DNA of 64,000 bases from Paenibacillus plantarum (lineage in GTDB: Bacteria > Bacillota > Bacilli > Paenibacillales > NBRC-103111): the NCBI RefSeq assembly GCF_013141695.1, contig NZ_WHNY01000067.1, positions 247,107 through 311,106 of the forward strand, given 5' to 3'. This document shows, piece by piece, positions 27,845 through 36,220 of this stretch. Position numbers and translations under genes: made by a program. The notes below the pieces were generated by a model. It searched no databases, was not told the origin of the DNA, and saw only the letters and a program-made list of their open reading frames with translations. How positions within the stretch are numbered: position 1 is the stretch's first letter; every line of letters begins with the position of its first letter.

Positions 27845-29269
27845 ATGAAAAGGCATTTGTTTATTAACGGACAATGGAAAGAAGCTGCTCGTTACGAAGC
27901 ACTTTGCTCACCTTATTCAGGGGAATGGATTGCAGATGTGGGGCATGCGAATGAAGCGGAAACCGATGAAGCGATCCAAGCTGCGCAGGCAGCTGCACCA
28001 GTGATGGCCCAGATGCCTGCGCACGAGCGTACGACGATTTTAAATAAAGTGGCTGAATTGTTAGAAAAACGGAAAGAGGAGCTCGCCCGTCTAGTGGCTC
28101 TGGAAGCGGCAAAGCCGCTCAAGACCGCACGAGGCGAACTCGCTCGGACGATTCAAACCTATAAATTCGCTGCGATGGAAGCAAGTCGCATTCATGGAGA
28201 AACGGTACCCCTGGATGCAGCTCCTGGCGGAGAGGGACGCCTTGCTTTTACGCTGCGCAAACCGCTTGGTGTGATCGCGGCTATAACGCCATTCAACTTC
28301 CCCTTTAATTTGGTCGCACATAAAGTCGGCCCTGCGATCGCGGCGGGGAATACGATTGTTCTTAAACCCGCAGGGCAAACGCCACTTTCTTCCTTGATGC
28401 TGGCTGAAATTTTCCAAGAGGCGGGCCTTCCGAATGGGGCACTGAATGTCATTCCCGGACCTGGTTCGGTCGTGGGAGAGAAGCTTGTGAGGGACTCGCG
28501 GGTGAAGGCTGTTACCTTCACAGGGAGTCCTGCAGTTGGGATTGCGATGAAAAACAAAGCCGGTTTAAAGCGAGTTACCTTAGAGTTAGGTTCGAATTCT
28601 GCTTTACTTATAGACAAAGCTTACGAGATTACAGATGAGTTAATCAGTCGCTGTGTACTCGGTGCATTTTCATATAGTGGTCAAGTATGCATTTCCATTC
28701 AGCGGATTTTTGTCCACGAGCTGCATCATGATGATTTTATGAGTAGATTCAAAGCGCAAGTGGAGAAATTGATTATCGGTGATCCACTAGACGAGACAAC
28801 AGATGTTTCCGCGCTAATTAGTGAGAAAGAAGTCCGTAGGATGCAGGATTGGGTAGACAGTGCTGTCGCCAAAGGAGCCGTTGTGATTACGGGCGGCAAA
28901 GAGCTGAATTCTCGGATATATCCACCGACCATTCTGACAAATGTTGCTGCGGATGAACCTGTTTCCTGTGAAGAGGTGTTCGGACCGATCGTGACAGTTT
29001 CCTCTTTCACCTCGCTGGATCAAGCCATTCAGGATGTCAATCATTCTCGCTATGGACTACAAGCAGGCATTTATACGAATGACATCCGTGCCGCGATGCG
29101 TGCTGCAGAGCAATTGGAGGTAGGAGGCGTCATGATTAATGATTTCCCTACATTCCGTGTGGATAACATGCCTTATGGCGGTGTGAAGGAAAGTGGCTTC
29201 GGACGGGAAGGTATTCGATATGCGGTCGAAGAGTTGACGGAACTGAAGTTCATTTCGATTAAGTTATAG
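27845..29269 (+). CDS. NAD(P)-dependent aldehyde dehydrogenase (likely succinate-semialdehyde)
   Basis: 474 residues of the ALDH superfamily. The cofactor-binding ITPFNFPFNL and VTFTGSPAVG, the general base Glu247 in LELGSNS and catalytic Cys282 in SGQVCIS are present. LELGSNS and SGQVCISIQR differ from classical GabD (LELGGH, NAGQTC), so it belongs to another ALDH branch. A role in oxidising succinate semialdehyde is inferred from tight coupling to gabT. AGGGAG before ATG 27845. No hairpin directly follows; the intergenic dyad element begins 15 bp later. Confidence 0.87.
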   Translation: MKRHLFINGQWKEAARYEALCSPYSGEWIADVGHANEAETDEAIQAAQAAAPVMAQMPAHERTTILNKVAELLEKRKEELARLVALEAAKPLKTARGELARTIQTYKFAAMEASRIHGETVPLDAAPGGEGRLAFTLRKPLGVIAAITPFNFPFNLVAHKVGPAIAAGNTIVLKPAGQTPLSSLMLAEIFQEAGLPNGALNVIPGPGSVVGEKLVRDSRVKAVTFTGSPAVGIAMKNKAGLKRVTLELGSNSALLIDKAYEITDELISRCVLGAFSYSGQVCISIQRIFVHELHHDDFMSRFKAQVEKLIIGDPLDETTDVSALISEKEVRRMQDWVDSAVAKGAVVITGGKELNSRIYPPTILTNVAADEPVSCEEVFGPIVTVSSFTSLDQAIQDVNHSRYGLQAGIYTNDIRAAMRAAEQLEVGGVMINDFPTFRVDNMPYGGVKESGFGREGIRYAVEELTELKFISIKL

Positions 29270-29284
29270 GCTACGCGAACTAAT

Positions 29285-29469
29285 TAACTGGAAAATGTAC
29301 AGCTATTTCAGCTGTTTTTCCTGCTTTTTCTTGAATAACTGGATTAGGTACAGCTAATATAGTGTATTTTGAACATGCGGCAATAAAAGGCTCGAATTAG
29401 CTGTATGATATGCAGTTATTCCCAATAGATCAACTTTTTCAGCGATATTAGCTGCATGAAATCCATCTA
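29285..29469. repeat. 51/62/51 dyad element, full copy
   Basis: Four 21-bp dyads at 29285, 29336, 29398 and 29449 (spacings 51, 62, 51), directly downstream of the aldehyde dehydrogenase. The best units read TAACTG-N9-CAGCTA. The rest of the 578-bp gap holds about 160 bp without recognisable features and then the RNA listed next. Confidence 0.8.
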
Positions 29470-29630
29470 ATCTTGAAGCGCGGCAAGGAAAAGGGAGGGA
29501 ACGGTTAGTACGAGCTGGATTGTCAAACTTATAGGTGTCAGTTAAAGGAAAAGGGGAAAAAGTCTTCTCGAGGTGTGAAGAATGTTCAGGAAAAGGAAGT
29601 TGAAACATCGGCGTCTCCAAGTTTAGGTGC

Positions 29631-29766
29631 AAAAAAAGAAGAACCGGCAGAAATGCCGGTTCTTCTTGCTAAATATTTATTTACACATAAGGAAGCTTTG
29701 TGTTAATATACAAAGACCATTGTCTCTATGTTTACATTTCAGACATAAATATTACATCTTATCTTT
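29631..29766 (-). ncRNA. Candidate small RNA, antisense to the helD upstream region
   Basis: On the minus strand a strong promoter (TTGACA 29802-29797, 18-bp spacer, TAAAAT 29778-29773) is followed about 135 nt later by a perfect 14-bp stem (AAGAAGAACCGGCA / TGCCGGTTCTTCTT, tetraloop) ending in seven T, with no ORF between. This is the layout of an independent small RNA. The body is AT-rich and contains CAAAGCTTCCTTATGTG; I do not recognise a family. The same hairpin could also stop plus-strand transcripts, but its U-run there is poor. Confidence 0.55.
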
Positions 29767-29847
29767 AATTAAATTTTAGCACGAAGATCGGCTGGTTGTC
29801 AAACATTATTTTGTTTTTTTCACACAAGACCCAAAAGGAGCGTGTTC

Positions 29848-32280
29848 GTGAAGATGATCAAGGTGAACGAATGGCAGCAAGAACAAGAGCGATTAGATAT
29901 GGTTAAGGACAAATTACGATCGGCCATTGTCGAAATCGAACCAGAGGTAGTCGGGTTGCGCGATCAGGTAACGGACTTCCGCAAACGGTTTTGGGAAGAA
30001 GTGTCGATCAATACAAGCACACATGAAGATTTCGAAGAGGCCTTTTATAGTATTAGACAGCAAGAAGCGTTGTTATCGGAGCGGGAGCGCAGTCACCAGC
30101 AGCGGATGCAGCGGTTGAAGGGCATGAGGCGGTTGCTGCCCTCTCCTTATTTCGGGCGGATTGATTTTCAAGAAGATGGTACACGCATCAGCGAGCAAAT
30201 TTATATTGGCGTTTCGTCTTTTGTTGACGAAGACGGCTTAAGTTTCCTAGTCTATGACTGGCGTACACCGATTGCAAGTATGTATTATGACTATGCCCCA
30301 GGGGCTTCGGCCTATGAAACACCGGGGGGACGCGTTGAGGGAGAAATGACGCTGAAACGGCAATATTTCATCGGCGACGGCCAGTTAAAGCGTGTATTCG
30401 ACACGAGTATAACCATCGGGGATGAATTGCTTCAGCAAGTACTTGCCCAAGGTGCAAATTCACAAATGAAGAGCATTGTGGCGACTATTCAGAAGGAGCA
30501 GAATGCCATCATTCGCAACGATAAGACGCGCATGCTCATTGTGCAGGGAGCGGCCGGCAGTGGAAAGACATCCGCAGCTTTGCAGCGAGCTGCCTACTTA
30601 TTATATAAGCACCGCGATAAGCTTAAAGCGGACCAAATTGTTCTTTTTTCCCCCAATCCAATGTTCAACAGTTATGTATCAACGGTTCTTCCCGAGCTCG
30701 GTGAGGAGAATATGCAGCAGACGACGATTCAAGAATATCTGGTCTATTGGCTTGGATCAACGTTACAGCTGGAGAGTCCATTCGAGCAGATCGAATATAT
30801 CCTGACGTCATCATCTACGCCTGAGTGTGAAGCGCGAGTAAGTGGGATTCATTATAAAGCATCTGAGATTTTCCTACATGCCCTGCAGCAATACGCGGTA
30901 TGGCTGGGGAAAGAAGGCATGTTGTTCCGCAGCATCCAATTCCAGGATCGTGAGTTAATTACCGCGGAGCAGATCCAATCGCAATTTTATTGCTATGACC
31001 ATACGATCCGTCTGGCTAATCGAGTCGCTCTTTTACAGGAATGGATCCTGCAAAGGCTGGCAACGCTGGAGCGTAAAGAACAAAAAGCACATTGGGTGCA
31101 AGATGAACTCGATTACCTCGACAACGAGCAATATGCCGAAGCTTACAGGGAGTTGCTCAAGAAATATAAGCAAGAAGAGGAAGTAGTCCTCCACATGAAT
31201 GAGCAGCTTCTGGATGATTATGGACAGTTTCTTGGCAAGGAGCAAGACGACGAGCATGATGTTGGTTTTGCCATGCAGGAAATAGAAGCGCTGCTTCGGA
31301 AGATGATCGTGAGTGGCCATTATAAGCAATTGAGAAATGACGTAAAGCGATTTAAGTTTATAGATATCATCGGATTGTACGATCAATTATTCAGTGATGA
31401 GGTCGCTTATCGGAGTATGACGAACGAGACTGCGGTGCCTGAACAATGGACAGAAATTTGCAAGCAAACGAAGGAAAAGCTGAGTAGACTCGAATTATTT
31501 TATGAGGATGCGGCGCCGTTCTTGTGCTTGAAAGAATTCGTAGAGGGGACTCGGAGGAACACGAATGTGCGGCATCTCTTTGTCGATGAAGGACAGGATT
31601 ATTCACCATTCCAATTCTACTTCCTCAAGCAGCTATTTCCCCGTGCAAGCATGACCGTGCTCGGAGATTTCAGCCAAGCGATCTTCCCGCAAGCAACCAA
31701 TCTATCTGAGGTGGATTCGCCACTGATTAAGCTATATGGTCAAAATGAAACCAATCTGATCCGTCTTGTTCGAAGCTATCGCTCGACTCGCGAGATTGTT
31801 GAGTTTACGAAGGCGTTGTTGCCTAGTGAAGAAATCGTACCTTTTGAGCGGAGTGACCAGAAGCCCCACCTCATTCAGGCTAGCGGCAGTGCTGAGAGAG
31901 CTGAACGAATGATAGAGCATCTCGCTGAACTCAGGGCAGAGGGCTTCGAGTCAATTGCCGTTATCACGAAGACAGCGGCCGAAAGCCAGGAGGCTTATGA
32001 AGTATTGATGTCTCATGGCGCTGGGACGCTGCGACTCATTACGAAGGAAACATCAACTTTTGAGAAAGGGACGATGGTCATTCCAGCCTATCTAGCCAAA
32101 GGTGTCGAGTTCGACGCCGTACTGATTTATGATGCATCTTCACAAGTGTACGGCAGAGAGAGCGAACGTAAGTTATTTTATACCGCATGCACACGCGCGA
32201 TGCACCGACTCCTGCTCTATACAACAGGGGAATGGACGCCATTTATTCAGTCACTGGATCCGAATTTGTATCGTTTGTAG
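29848..32280 (+). CDS. helD: HelD-like RNA polymerase recycling ATPase
   Basis: About 811 residues. The N-terminal ~130 residues are helical, like the HelD secondary-channel arm. Then comes a UvrD/Rep-type SF1 core with Walker A GAAGSGKTSAALQRA (near 234-245), motif II HLFVDEGQDYSPFQ, motif III LGDFSQAIFP and motif VI YTACTRAMHRLLLY. In Bacillus HelD binds RNA polymerase and releases it from DNA using ATP; relatives protect against rifampicin. AAAAGGAG (29833-29840) fits GTG 29848, with GTG 29842 and ATG 29854 as alternatives. The candidate RNA promoter points away from this gene. Confidence 0.85.
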   Translation: MKMIKVNEWQQEQERLDMVKDKLRSAIVEIEPEVVGLRDQVTDFRKRFWEEVSINTSTHEDFEEAFYSIRQQEALLSERERSHQQRMQRLKGMRRLLPSPYFGRIDFQEDGTRISEQIYIGVSSFVDEDGLSFLVYDWRTPIASMYYDYAPGASAYETPGGRVEGEMTLKRQYFIGDGQLKRVFDTSITIGDELLQQVLAQGANSQMKSIVATIQKEQNAIIRNDKTRMLIVQGAAGSGKTSAALQRAAYLLYKHRDKLKADQIVLFSPNPMFNSYVSTVLPELGEENMQQTTIQEYLVYWLGSTLQLESPFEQIEYILTSSSTPECEARVSGIHYKASEIFLHALQQYAVWLGKEGMLFRSIQFQDRELITAEQIQSQFYCYDHTIRLANRVALLQEWILQRLATLERKEQKAHWVQDELDYLDNEQYAEAYRELLKKYKQEEEVVLHMNEQLLDDYGQFLGKEQDDEHDVGFAMQEIEALLRKMIVSGHYKQLRNDVKRFKFIDIIGLYDQLFSDEVAYRSMTNETAVPEQWTEICKQTKEKLSRLELFYEDAAPFLCLKEFVEGTRRNTNVRHLFVDEGQDYSPFQFYFLKQLFPRASMTVLGDFSQAIFPQATNLSEVDSPLIKLYGQNETNLIRLVRSYRSTREIVEFTKALLPSEEIVPFERSDQKPHLIQASGSAERAERMIEHLAELRAEGFESIAVITKTAAESQEAYEVLMSHGAGTLRLITKETSTFEKGTMVIPAYLAKGVEFDAVLIYDASSQVYGRESERKLFYTACTRAMHRLLLYTTGEWTPFIQSLDPNLYRL

Positions 32281-32407
32281 ATAGGGGTAATCTTCAAAAT
32301 GTTACTGAAAAATGAGCGATCCGTCAGTGTGAAGGGGTTTTATTCAGGTACAGTTTGAGGTACGATGAGTAATGGGGGTAATTCCCAAGAAGTGAGGTAA
32401 GCTGCAT

Positions 32408-33127
32408 TTGCAAACGGAGGGGACACAACTGGATAACTTTGCATGCTTATACGTTGTACGCGGTGAGCCCTATCGAGCGGGCACTTGCGTGAATTTAAAC
32501 CAGGAAGAAACAAATGTCGGCCGTGTATCCAATGAGTTAACGCCGGATTTGGCTTTTACGAACGCGTTTATTTCCCGAAAGCACATCATCATCCGCAAGG
32601 AGCAAGACAAGGCGGTGCTTTATGATTTGGGAAGTCGCCACGGCACTGAACTTAACGGCGTACTGCTAACGCCGCACACGCCATATCCTTTGAACAATTT
32701 TGATATTATTAGGCTTGCTAAAGGGATGACCGTCATCCATTTCTCATATATGTTTGCCGATCAAACCCTTGAAATCGAACCGCTCAGCATCACCATGCAG
32801 CTAGAAATCCCCAAGCTCCCGTTGGAAATAAGTTGGGAGAAACGGGAGTGTGTGGTGGATGGCAAGCGAATCCTTATGTCCGAGAAAGAATATCTATTGA
32901 TCCGTGTGCTGCATGAGCATACAAACCGACTCGTTCCCATGGAGGAAATTAAGTCCAAGGTCTGGCCTGAACGATCACCGGGAGCAGAAGGCTACTCGGA
33001 TGTGACGCTCGACGAACTAAATGCACTTGTCTATCGAGTTCGCAAAAAATACGGAAAAGACACCTTTCTCATTAGTGCCGTGCGCGGCGGCGGTTATATG
33101 CTCGAATCCGAATTGAAATCGTCATAA
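32408..33127 (+). CDS. FHA domain - winged-helix (OmpR-type) regulator
   Basis: 239 residues. The FHA fold (about 20-110) contains NVGRVSNE, the phosphothreonine-binding ISRKHIIIR and DLGSRHGTELNG. A Trans_reg_C winged helix (about 140-235) follows, with MSEKEYLLIRVLHEH and ISAVRGGGYML. FHA domains read phosphothreonine, so a Ser/Thr kinase such as PrkC is the probable input. The order is the reverse of actinobacterial EmbR (DNA-binding first, FHA last). TTG 32408 has AGTGAGG (32391-32397) ahead. The MurA paralog starts 20 bp after it, so the pair is probably one transcription unit. Confidence 0.85.
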   Translation: MQTEGTQLDNFACLYVVRGEPYRAGTCVNLNQEETNVGRVSNELTPDLAFTNAFISRKHIIIRKEQDKAVLYDLGSRHGTELNGVLLTPHTPYPLNNFDIIRLAKGMTVIHFSYMFADQTLEIEPLSITMQLEIPKLPLEISWEKRECVVDGKRILMSEKEYLLIRVLHEHTNRLVPMEEIKSKVWPERSPGAEGYSDVTLDELNALVYRVRKKYGKDTFLISAVRGGGYMLESELKSS

Positions 33128-33146
33128 CGAAAGTTGGGATCCCTTC

Positions 33147-34439
33147 ATGAAGTATATACAAGCGGAGTACTCAGGCCCACTGAACGGAACGGTACACATA
33201 CCAGGAGCAAAGAATAGTTCTCTTGCCATACTTGCAGCTGCATGTCTGGCGGATAATATCGTAGCGTTAGAGGGTATTCCCCACATCGATGATGTCCGTC
33301 TTATTACGGAAATTGGCCGAGAAATCGGCCTTAAACTCACACAGAATGCGGGACAAGTCATCATTGATCCACGCTGGATTCACAGCTCAGTTATTGATCC
33401 GGGCAAAGCATCGAGCTACCGAGCGTCTTATTATTTTGTAGGAGCTTTACTGTCCAAATTCGGTAAAGTCACAATCGGATTACCTGGCGGTGACGATTTC
33501 GTTTCAAGACCGATGGATCAGCATATCAAGGTGTTCCAAGCGCTTGGAGCTCAGGTGCGGCTCTACAACGATTATTACGAGGTCGAAGCAGCAGAGCTGA
33601 AGGGAGCAGACATTTATTTCGATACCCTTACCTCGGGTGCGACGATGAATGCGATGATGATGGCTGTATTGGCCAAAGGACGGACTCAGTTGCACAACGC
33701 GGCTGTAGATCCGGAGGTGTGCGATACCGCAAGATTCCTGAATCAACTCGGCGCACGAATTTATGGGGCAGGGACGGATCGCATTCGGATTGAAGGTGTC
33801 CCTTACTTGAATGGTGGTATCCACACAGTAATTCCAGACAGACTCATCGCCGGAGCTTTCTTGATGGCGGCTGGGCTCAATGGAGGACAAGTAACCGTTA
33901 AGGATGTCATTCCAGAGCATCTTGGCTCCTGTCTAGCTAAGCTGGAGGAAGTTGGACTGCATGTGGAATGCGGAGAAAACAGTATTACTGCTTATGGTAC
34001 TGGCGCTCTAAAAGCAACGCGAATTCGCGCAGGCATGTATCCAAGCTTCGCCACCGATTTACAGCAACCTATGACTGCGCTTCTCTTACAGGCTGAGGGC
34101 AAGAGTATCGTTACCGACCGTGTGTATCCAAAAAGGTTCGCTCATGTTCCACAGTTAAGACGACTTGGAGCGGAAATAGAGATTCGTCAAGAATCTGCGT
34201 TTATTCGCGGCGGCCTCCCCTTGCGAGGCGGTTGGGTGCATGCCACAGATGTGCGTGCAGGCATTTGCTTGCTGATGGCGGGTTTCACCGCGGAGGGCAG
34301 CACATGTATAACAGGTGTTGAGCACATCGAGCGCGGCTATGAGGATGTGATCGGCAGTTTTCGATCAATAGGAGCTAGGCTCTCGATGCGTGAGTTGGAT
34401 GCCCAAGAGCTCTCCAGCCGCATCCACATGCAAGGGTAA
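33147..34439 (+). CDS. murA: MurA-family UDP-GlcNAc enolpyruvyl transferase with active-site Asp
   Basis: 430 residues over the full MurA fold, including Lys22-Asn23 (GAKNSS), R121-P122 of the flexible loop and the FATDLQQP aspartate. MurA adds enolpyruvate from PEP to UDP-GlcNAc, the first committed peptidoglycan step. The loop reads LPGGDDFVSRP where the family has LPGGCAIGARP, so the fosfomycin-target Cys is Asp116. Natural Cys-to-Asp MurA enzymes (Mycobacterium, Chlamydia) are active and fosfomycin-insensitive. The context (FHA regulator, NAT) suggests an accessory copy rather than the main murA. No good ribosome site is seen, consistent with coupling to the upstream gene. Dual-purpose paralog functions cannot be excluded. 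Confidence 0.87.
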   Translation: MKYIQAEYSGPLNGTVHIPGAKNSSLAILAAACLADNIVALEGIPHIDDVRLITEIGREIGLKLTQNAGQVIIDPRWIHSSVIDPGKASSYRASYYFVGALLSKFGKVTIGLPGGDDFVSRPMDQHIKVFQALGAQVRLYNDYYEVEAAELKGADIYFDTLTSGATMNAMMMAVLAKGRTQLHNAAVDPEVCDTARFLNQLGARIYGAGTDRIRIEGVPYLNGGIHTVIPDRLIAGAFLMAAGLNGGQVTVKDVIPEHLGSCLAKLEEVGLHVECGENSITAYGTGALKATRIRAGMYPSFATDLQQPMTALLLQAEGKSIVTDRVYPKRFAHVPQLRRLGAEIEIRQESAFIRGGLPLRGGWVHATDVRAGICLLMAGFTAEGSTCITGVEHIERGYEDVIGSFRSIGARLSMRELDAQELSSRIHMQG

Positions 34440-34492
34440 TGTTTTGCCTTAACATCGTAACGAGTATCTCACTTAAGGAAGGTGTCTTCCCC

Positions 34493-35266
34493 TTGACGCA
34501 TACAAACAGTCAAATTGAGAAGTATTTGGAACGCATCGGTTTTCATGGTTCGCTCGATGGCAGCGCAAAGTCATTAGCTGATCTGCAGGAATGCCATCTG
34601 CACACGGTTCCCTATGAGAATTTAGACATTCTCGCAGGGAGAGCGTTATCGCTTGATCCGCAGGATCTATATCAGAAGATTGTTATACGCCAGCGTGGCG
34701 GGTATTGTTTTGAAACCAACGCCTTATTCGGTTGGCTGCTTCGTGAACTTGGCTATACGGTGACGGATTTGGTCGCCAGATTTTGGCGTGATGAGACGAA
34801 TGTACCGCCCAAAAGGCGTCATCATGTCTTGAAGGTAGAAGCCGAAGGCGCTCACTACCTCTGCGATGTTGGTGTTGGCGGGATTGTCCCCCGTAGACCC
34901 ATTTCTTTCATCGAAGGTCTTGTCCAGCAGCAAGGTGATGAGAACTACCGCCTCGAGAGGGATCCTTATGATGGTTGGGTGCTTTGTGAGCAGAAACATA
35001 AGGCTTGGCAACGCATCTACTCTTTCACAGAGGAGCCTCAGCTGCCGAAAGACTATTTATTTGCGAGTTTCTGGTGTGAGAAGGCCCCAGATTCAGTTTT
35101 CAACAAATCCCCGATTGTTGCGATACGCACACCCGAGGGACGGCATACACTTGCTGACAAGGAGTTCCGAATATTCAGTGCTACAGACGTCAAAACCTAT
35201 ACCCCACAGACAGATGAAGCGTATAAAGAAGCGTTGTTGACGTATTTCGGCATTCGGCTTAGCTAA
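34493..35266 (+). CDS. Arylamine N-acetyltransferase
   Basis: 257 residues. The NAT catalytic triad is visible: Cys72 in RQRGGYCFETN, His in KRRHHVLKV, Asp in LCDVGVGG. NATs move acetyl from acetyl-CoA to arylamines and hydrazines and detoxify such compounds; the fold is also used by amide synthases. AAGGAAGGTG (34475-34484) fits TTG 34493; the frame is open back to ATG 34439, which overlaps the murA stop but has no ribosome site. It is probably the last gene of the FHA-murA-NAT operon. Confidence 0.88.
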   Translation: MTHTNSQIEKYLERIGFHGSLDGSAKSLADLQECHLHTVPYENLDILAGRALSLDPQDLYQKIVIRQRGGYCFETNALFGWLLRELGYTVTDLVARFWRDETNVPPKRRHHVLKVEAEGAHYLCDVGVGGIVPRRPISFIEGLVQQQGDENYRLERDPYDGWVLCEQKHKAWQRIYSFTEEPQLPKDYLFASFWCEKAPDSVFNKSPIVAIRTPEGRHTLADKEFRIFSATDVKTYTPQTDEAYKEALLTYFGIRLS

Positions 35267-35280
35267 TAGAAGCGTGTGAG

Positions 35281-35314
35281 AAGGCAGCTAACCTCGTGGG
35301 TTGGTTGCCTTTTT
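35281..35314 (+). terminator. Terminator after NAT gene
   Basis: AAGGCAGCTAACC pairs with GGTTGGTTGCCTT (GU pairs allowed), then a T run. Confidence 0.85.
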
Positions 35315-35380
35315 CGACGTTCAGGGAAAGAACAACGAGGGACACTGTAAGGAGTCAAGGAATAGACACACCCCCTAAAA

Positions 35381-35400
35381 TCGACGAAATTCGACGAATT
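35381..35400 (+). promoter_or_regulatory. Tandem 10-bp direct repeat, candidate operator
   Basis: TCGACGAAAT is followed at once by TCGACGAATT, 34 bp before the RHH-like gene. Two identical half-sites one helical turn apart suit a ribbon-helix-helix dimer pair, suggesting autoregulation (inference). Confidence 0.35.
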
Positions 35401-35433
35401 GTATACAAGTTATTGGATAAGGAGTGAATCACG

Positions 35434-35736
35434 ATGGCGAACAATTACAAACGCTTCATTCATAATCAATTCGAAAAAGCGAAGTCTACCGCATCCGAGT
35501 TCATTTCTTCAAGAAGTGTGGAACAAGATGAAGACATGATCGATCTCGACCCGCGTTATGTTGATCAGCTAAAAGATATCGCTATTCTGCAGCATACAAC
35601 TGTAGAAGCTATCGTTAATGGACTTATTGCACAATACCTGGCAAGCGCCTCTTACGAATTAACTCCCATCTCTGTGGATCAAAAGGAAGCAAATCCGCTG
35701 CTGTATTTGGATGGCATTTGCAAACAAGAGGATTAA
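35434..35736 (+). CDS. Small ribbon-helix-helix-like protein, antitoxin-like
   Basis: 100 residues. The middle (about 36-70: IDLDPRYVDQLKDIAILQHT, then TVEAIVNGLIAQYL) has the strand-helix-helix pattern of RHH DNA-binding proteins. The C-terminal tail is acidic/polar and could contact the partner. AAGGAG before ATG 35434. The PIN-like gene follows after 13 bp with its own AAGGAGG. Placement and size fit a VapB-type antitoxin, but similarity to known families is too weak to be sure. Confidence 0.6.
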   Translation: MANNYKRFIHNQFEKAKSTASEFISSRSVEQDEDMIDLDPRYVDQLKDIAILQHTTVEAIVNGLIAQYLASASYELTPISVDQKEANPLLYLDGICKQED

Positions 35737-35749
35737 GGAGGTCTGATCT

Positions 35750-36220
35750 ATGGATAATCAATTACATATTCAGGATGCCATTTTTCTGGATGAAACAGCG
35801 CTAGCCGCTTTAATGAACCCTAAAGACCCACGATATATCAAAGCACGTTCCATGTTTCTAGATTTGCATGATCTTGAACGTAATTACATGACGACGAATT
35901 CCATTGTATTCGATCTCCACGAATGGCTTCGTAATGAATACAGCTATGAGCAGGCGGAATATTTTCTGAAGGCGATTGAAAAAGCCGTAAGTAAAGGCAA
36001 ATTGGCGGTTATCTCAAGCGGACCTGAATTCGAGGGGGAATCGCGCAGATTGTTAATGGACAGACCGGAGCTCCGCTTCTCGCTTAGCGAAGCCCTTACG
36101 GCTGTGACCATGTCGTACTACCAGGTGAAACGCATTTTTACATTCAATCGTAATTTCATGATGCTTGCTAACTTGGATAAGGATATTCGGATTATTCCAT
36201 CCTATCATTTCGGCAACTAG
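35750..36220 (+). CDS. PIN-domain-like protein with altered catalytic residues
   Basis: 156 residues following the PIN/VapC pattern: IFLDETALAALMNPKDPRY with Asp14, TTNSIVFD where VapC has TTNYVLAE (Glu to Asp55), FSLSEAL where VapC has SLTDAL (Asp to Glu114), and FTFNRNF where VapC has FTFDxHF (Asp to Asn133). PIN enzymes cut RNA using Mg held by these acids. The swaps suggest a weak or lost nuclease, or one acting as an RNA-binding regulator. It is paired with the RHH-like gene. Its stop shares the tetranucleotide CTAG (36217-36220) with the stop of the convergent GH26 gene. Confidence 0.65.
   Translation: MDNQLHIQDAIFLDETALAALMNPKDPRYIKARSMFLDLHDLERNYMTTNSIVFDLHEWLRNEYSYEQAEYFLKAIEKAVSKGKLAVISSGPEFEGESRRLLMDRPELRFSLSEALTAVTMSYYQVKRIFTFNRNFMMLANLDKDIRIIPSYHFGN

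Noticed and set aside
29354..29632. Minus-strand 92-codon ORF in the gap before helD
   Set aside because: It would start right after the minus-strand terminator, has no ribosome site, and crosses the dyad element.
29631..29668. Hairpin as terminator of the gabT/ALDH operon
   Set aside because: It lies over 360 bp downstream, and its T run is on the minus strand; a secondary role on the plus strand remains possible.
32281..32407. A riboswitch before the FHA gene
   Set aside because: The 127-bp gap shows no conserved aptamer pattern or terminator hairpin I can recognise.
33492..33494. Asp116 of MurA as a sequencing error
   Set aside because: The codon is GAC followed by GAT, and several neighbouring loop residues also differ from the Cys-type consensus, so the loop as a whole belongs to a distinct type.
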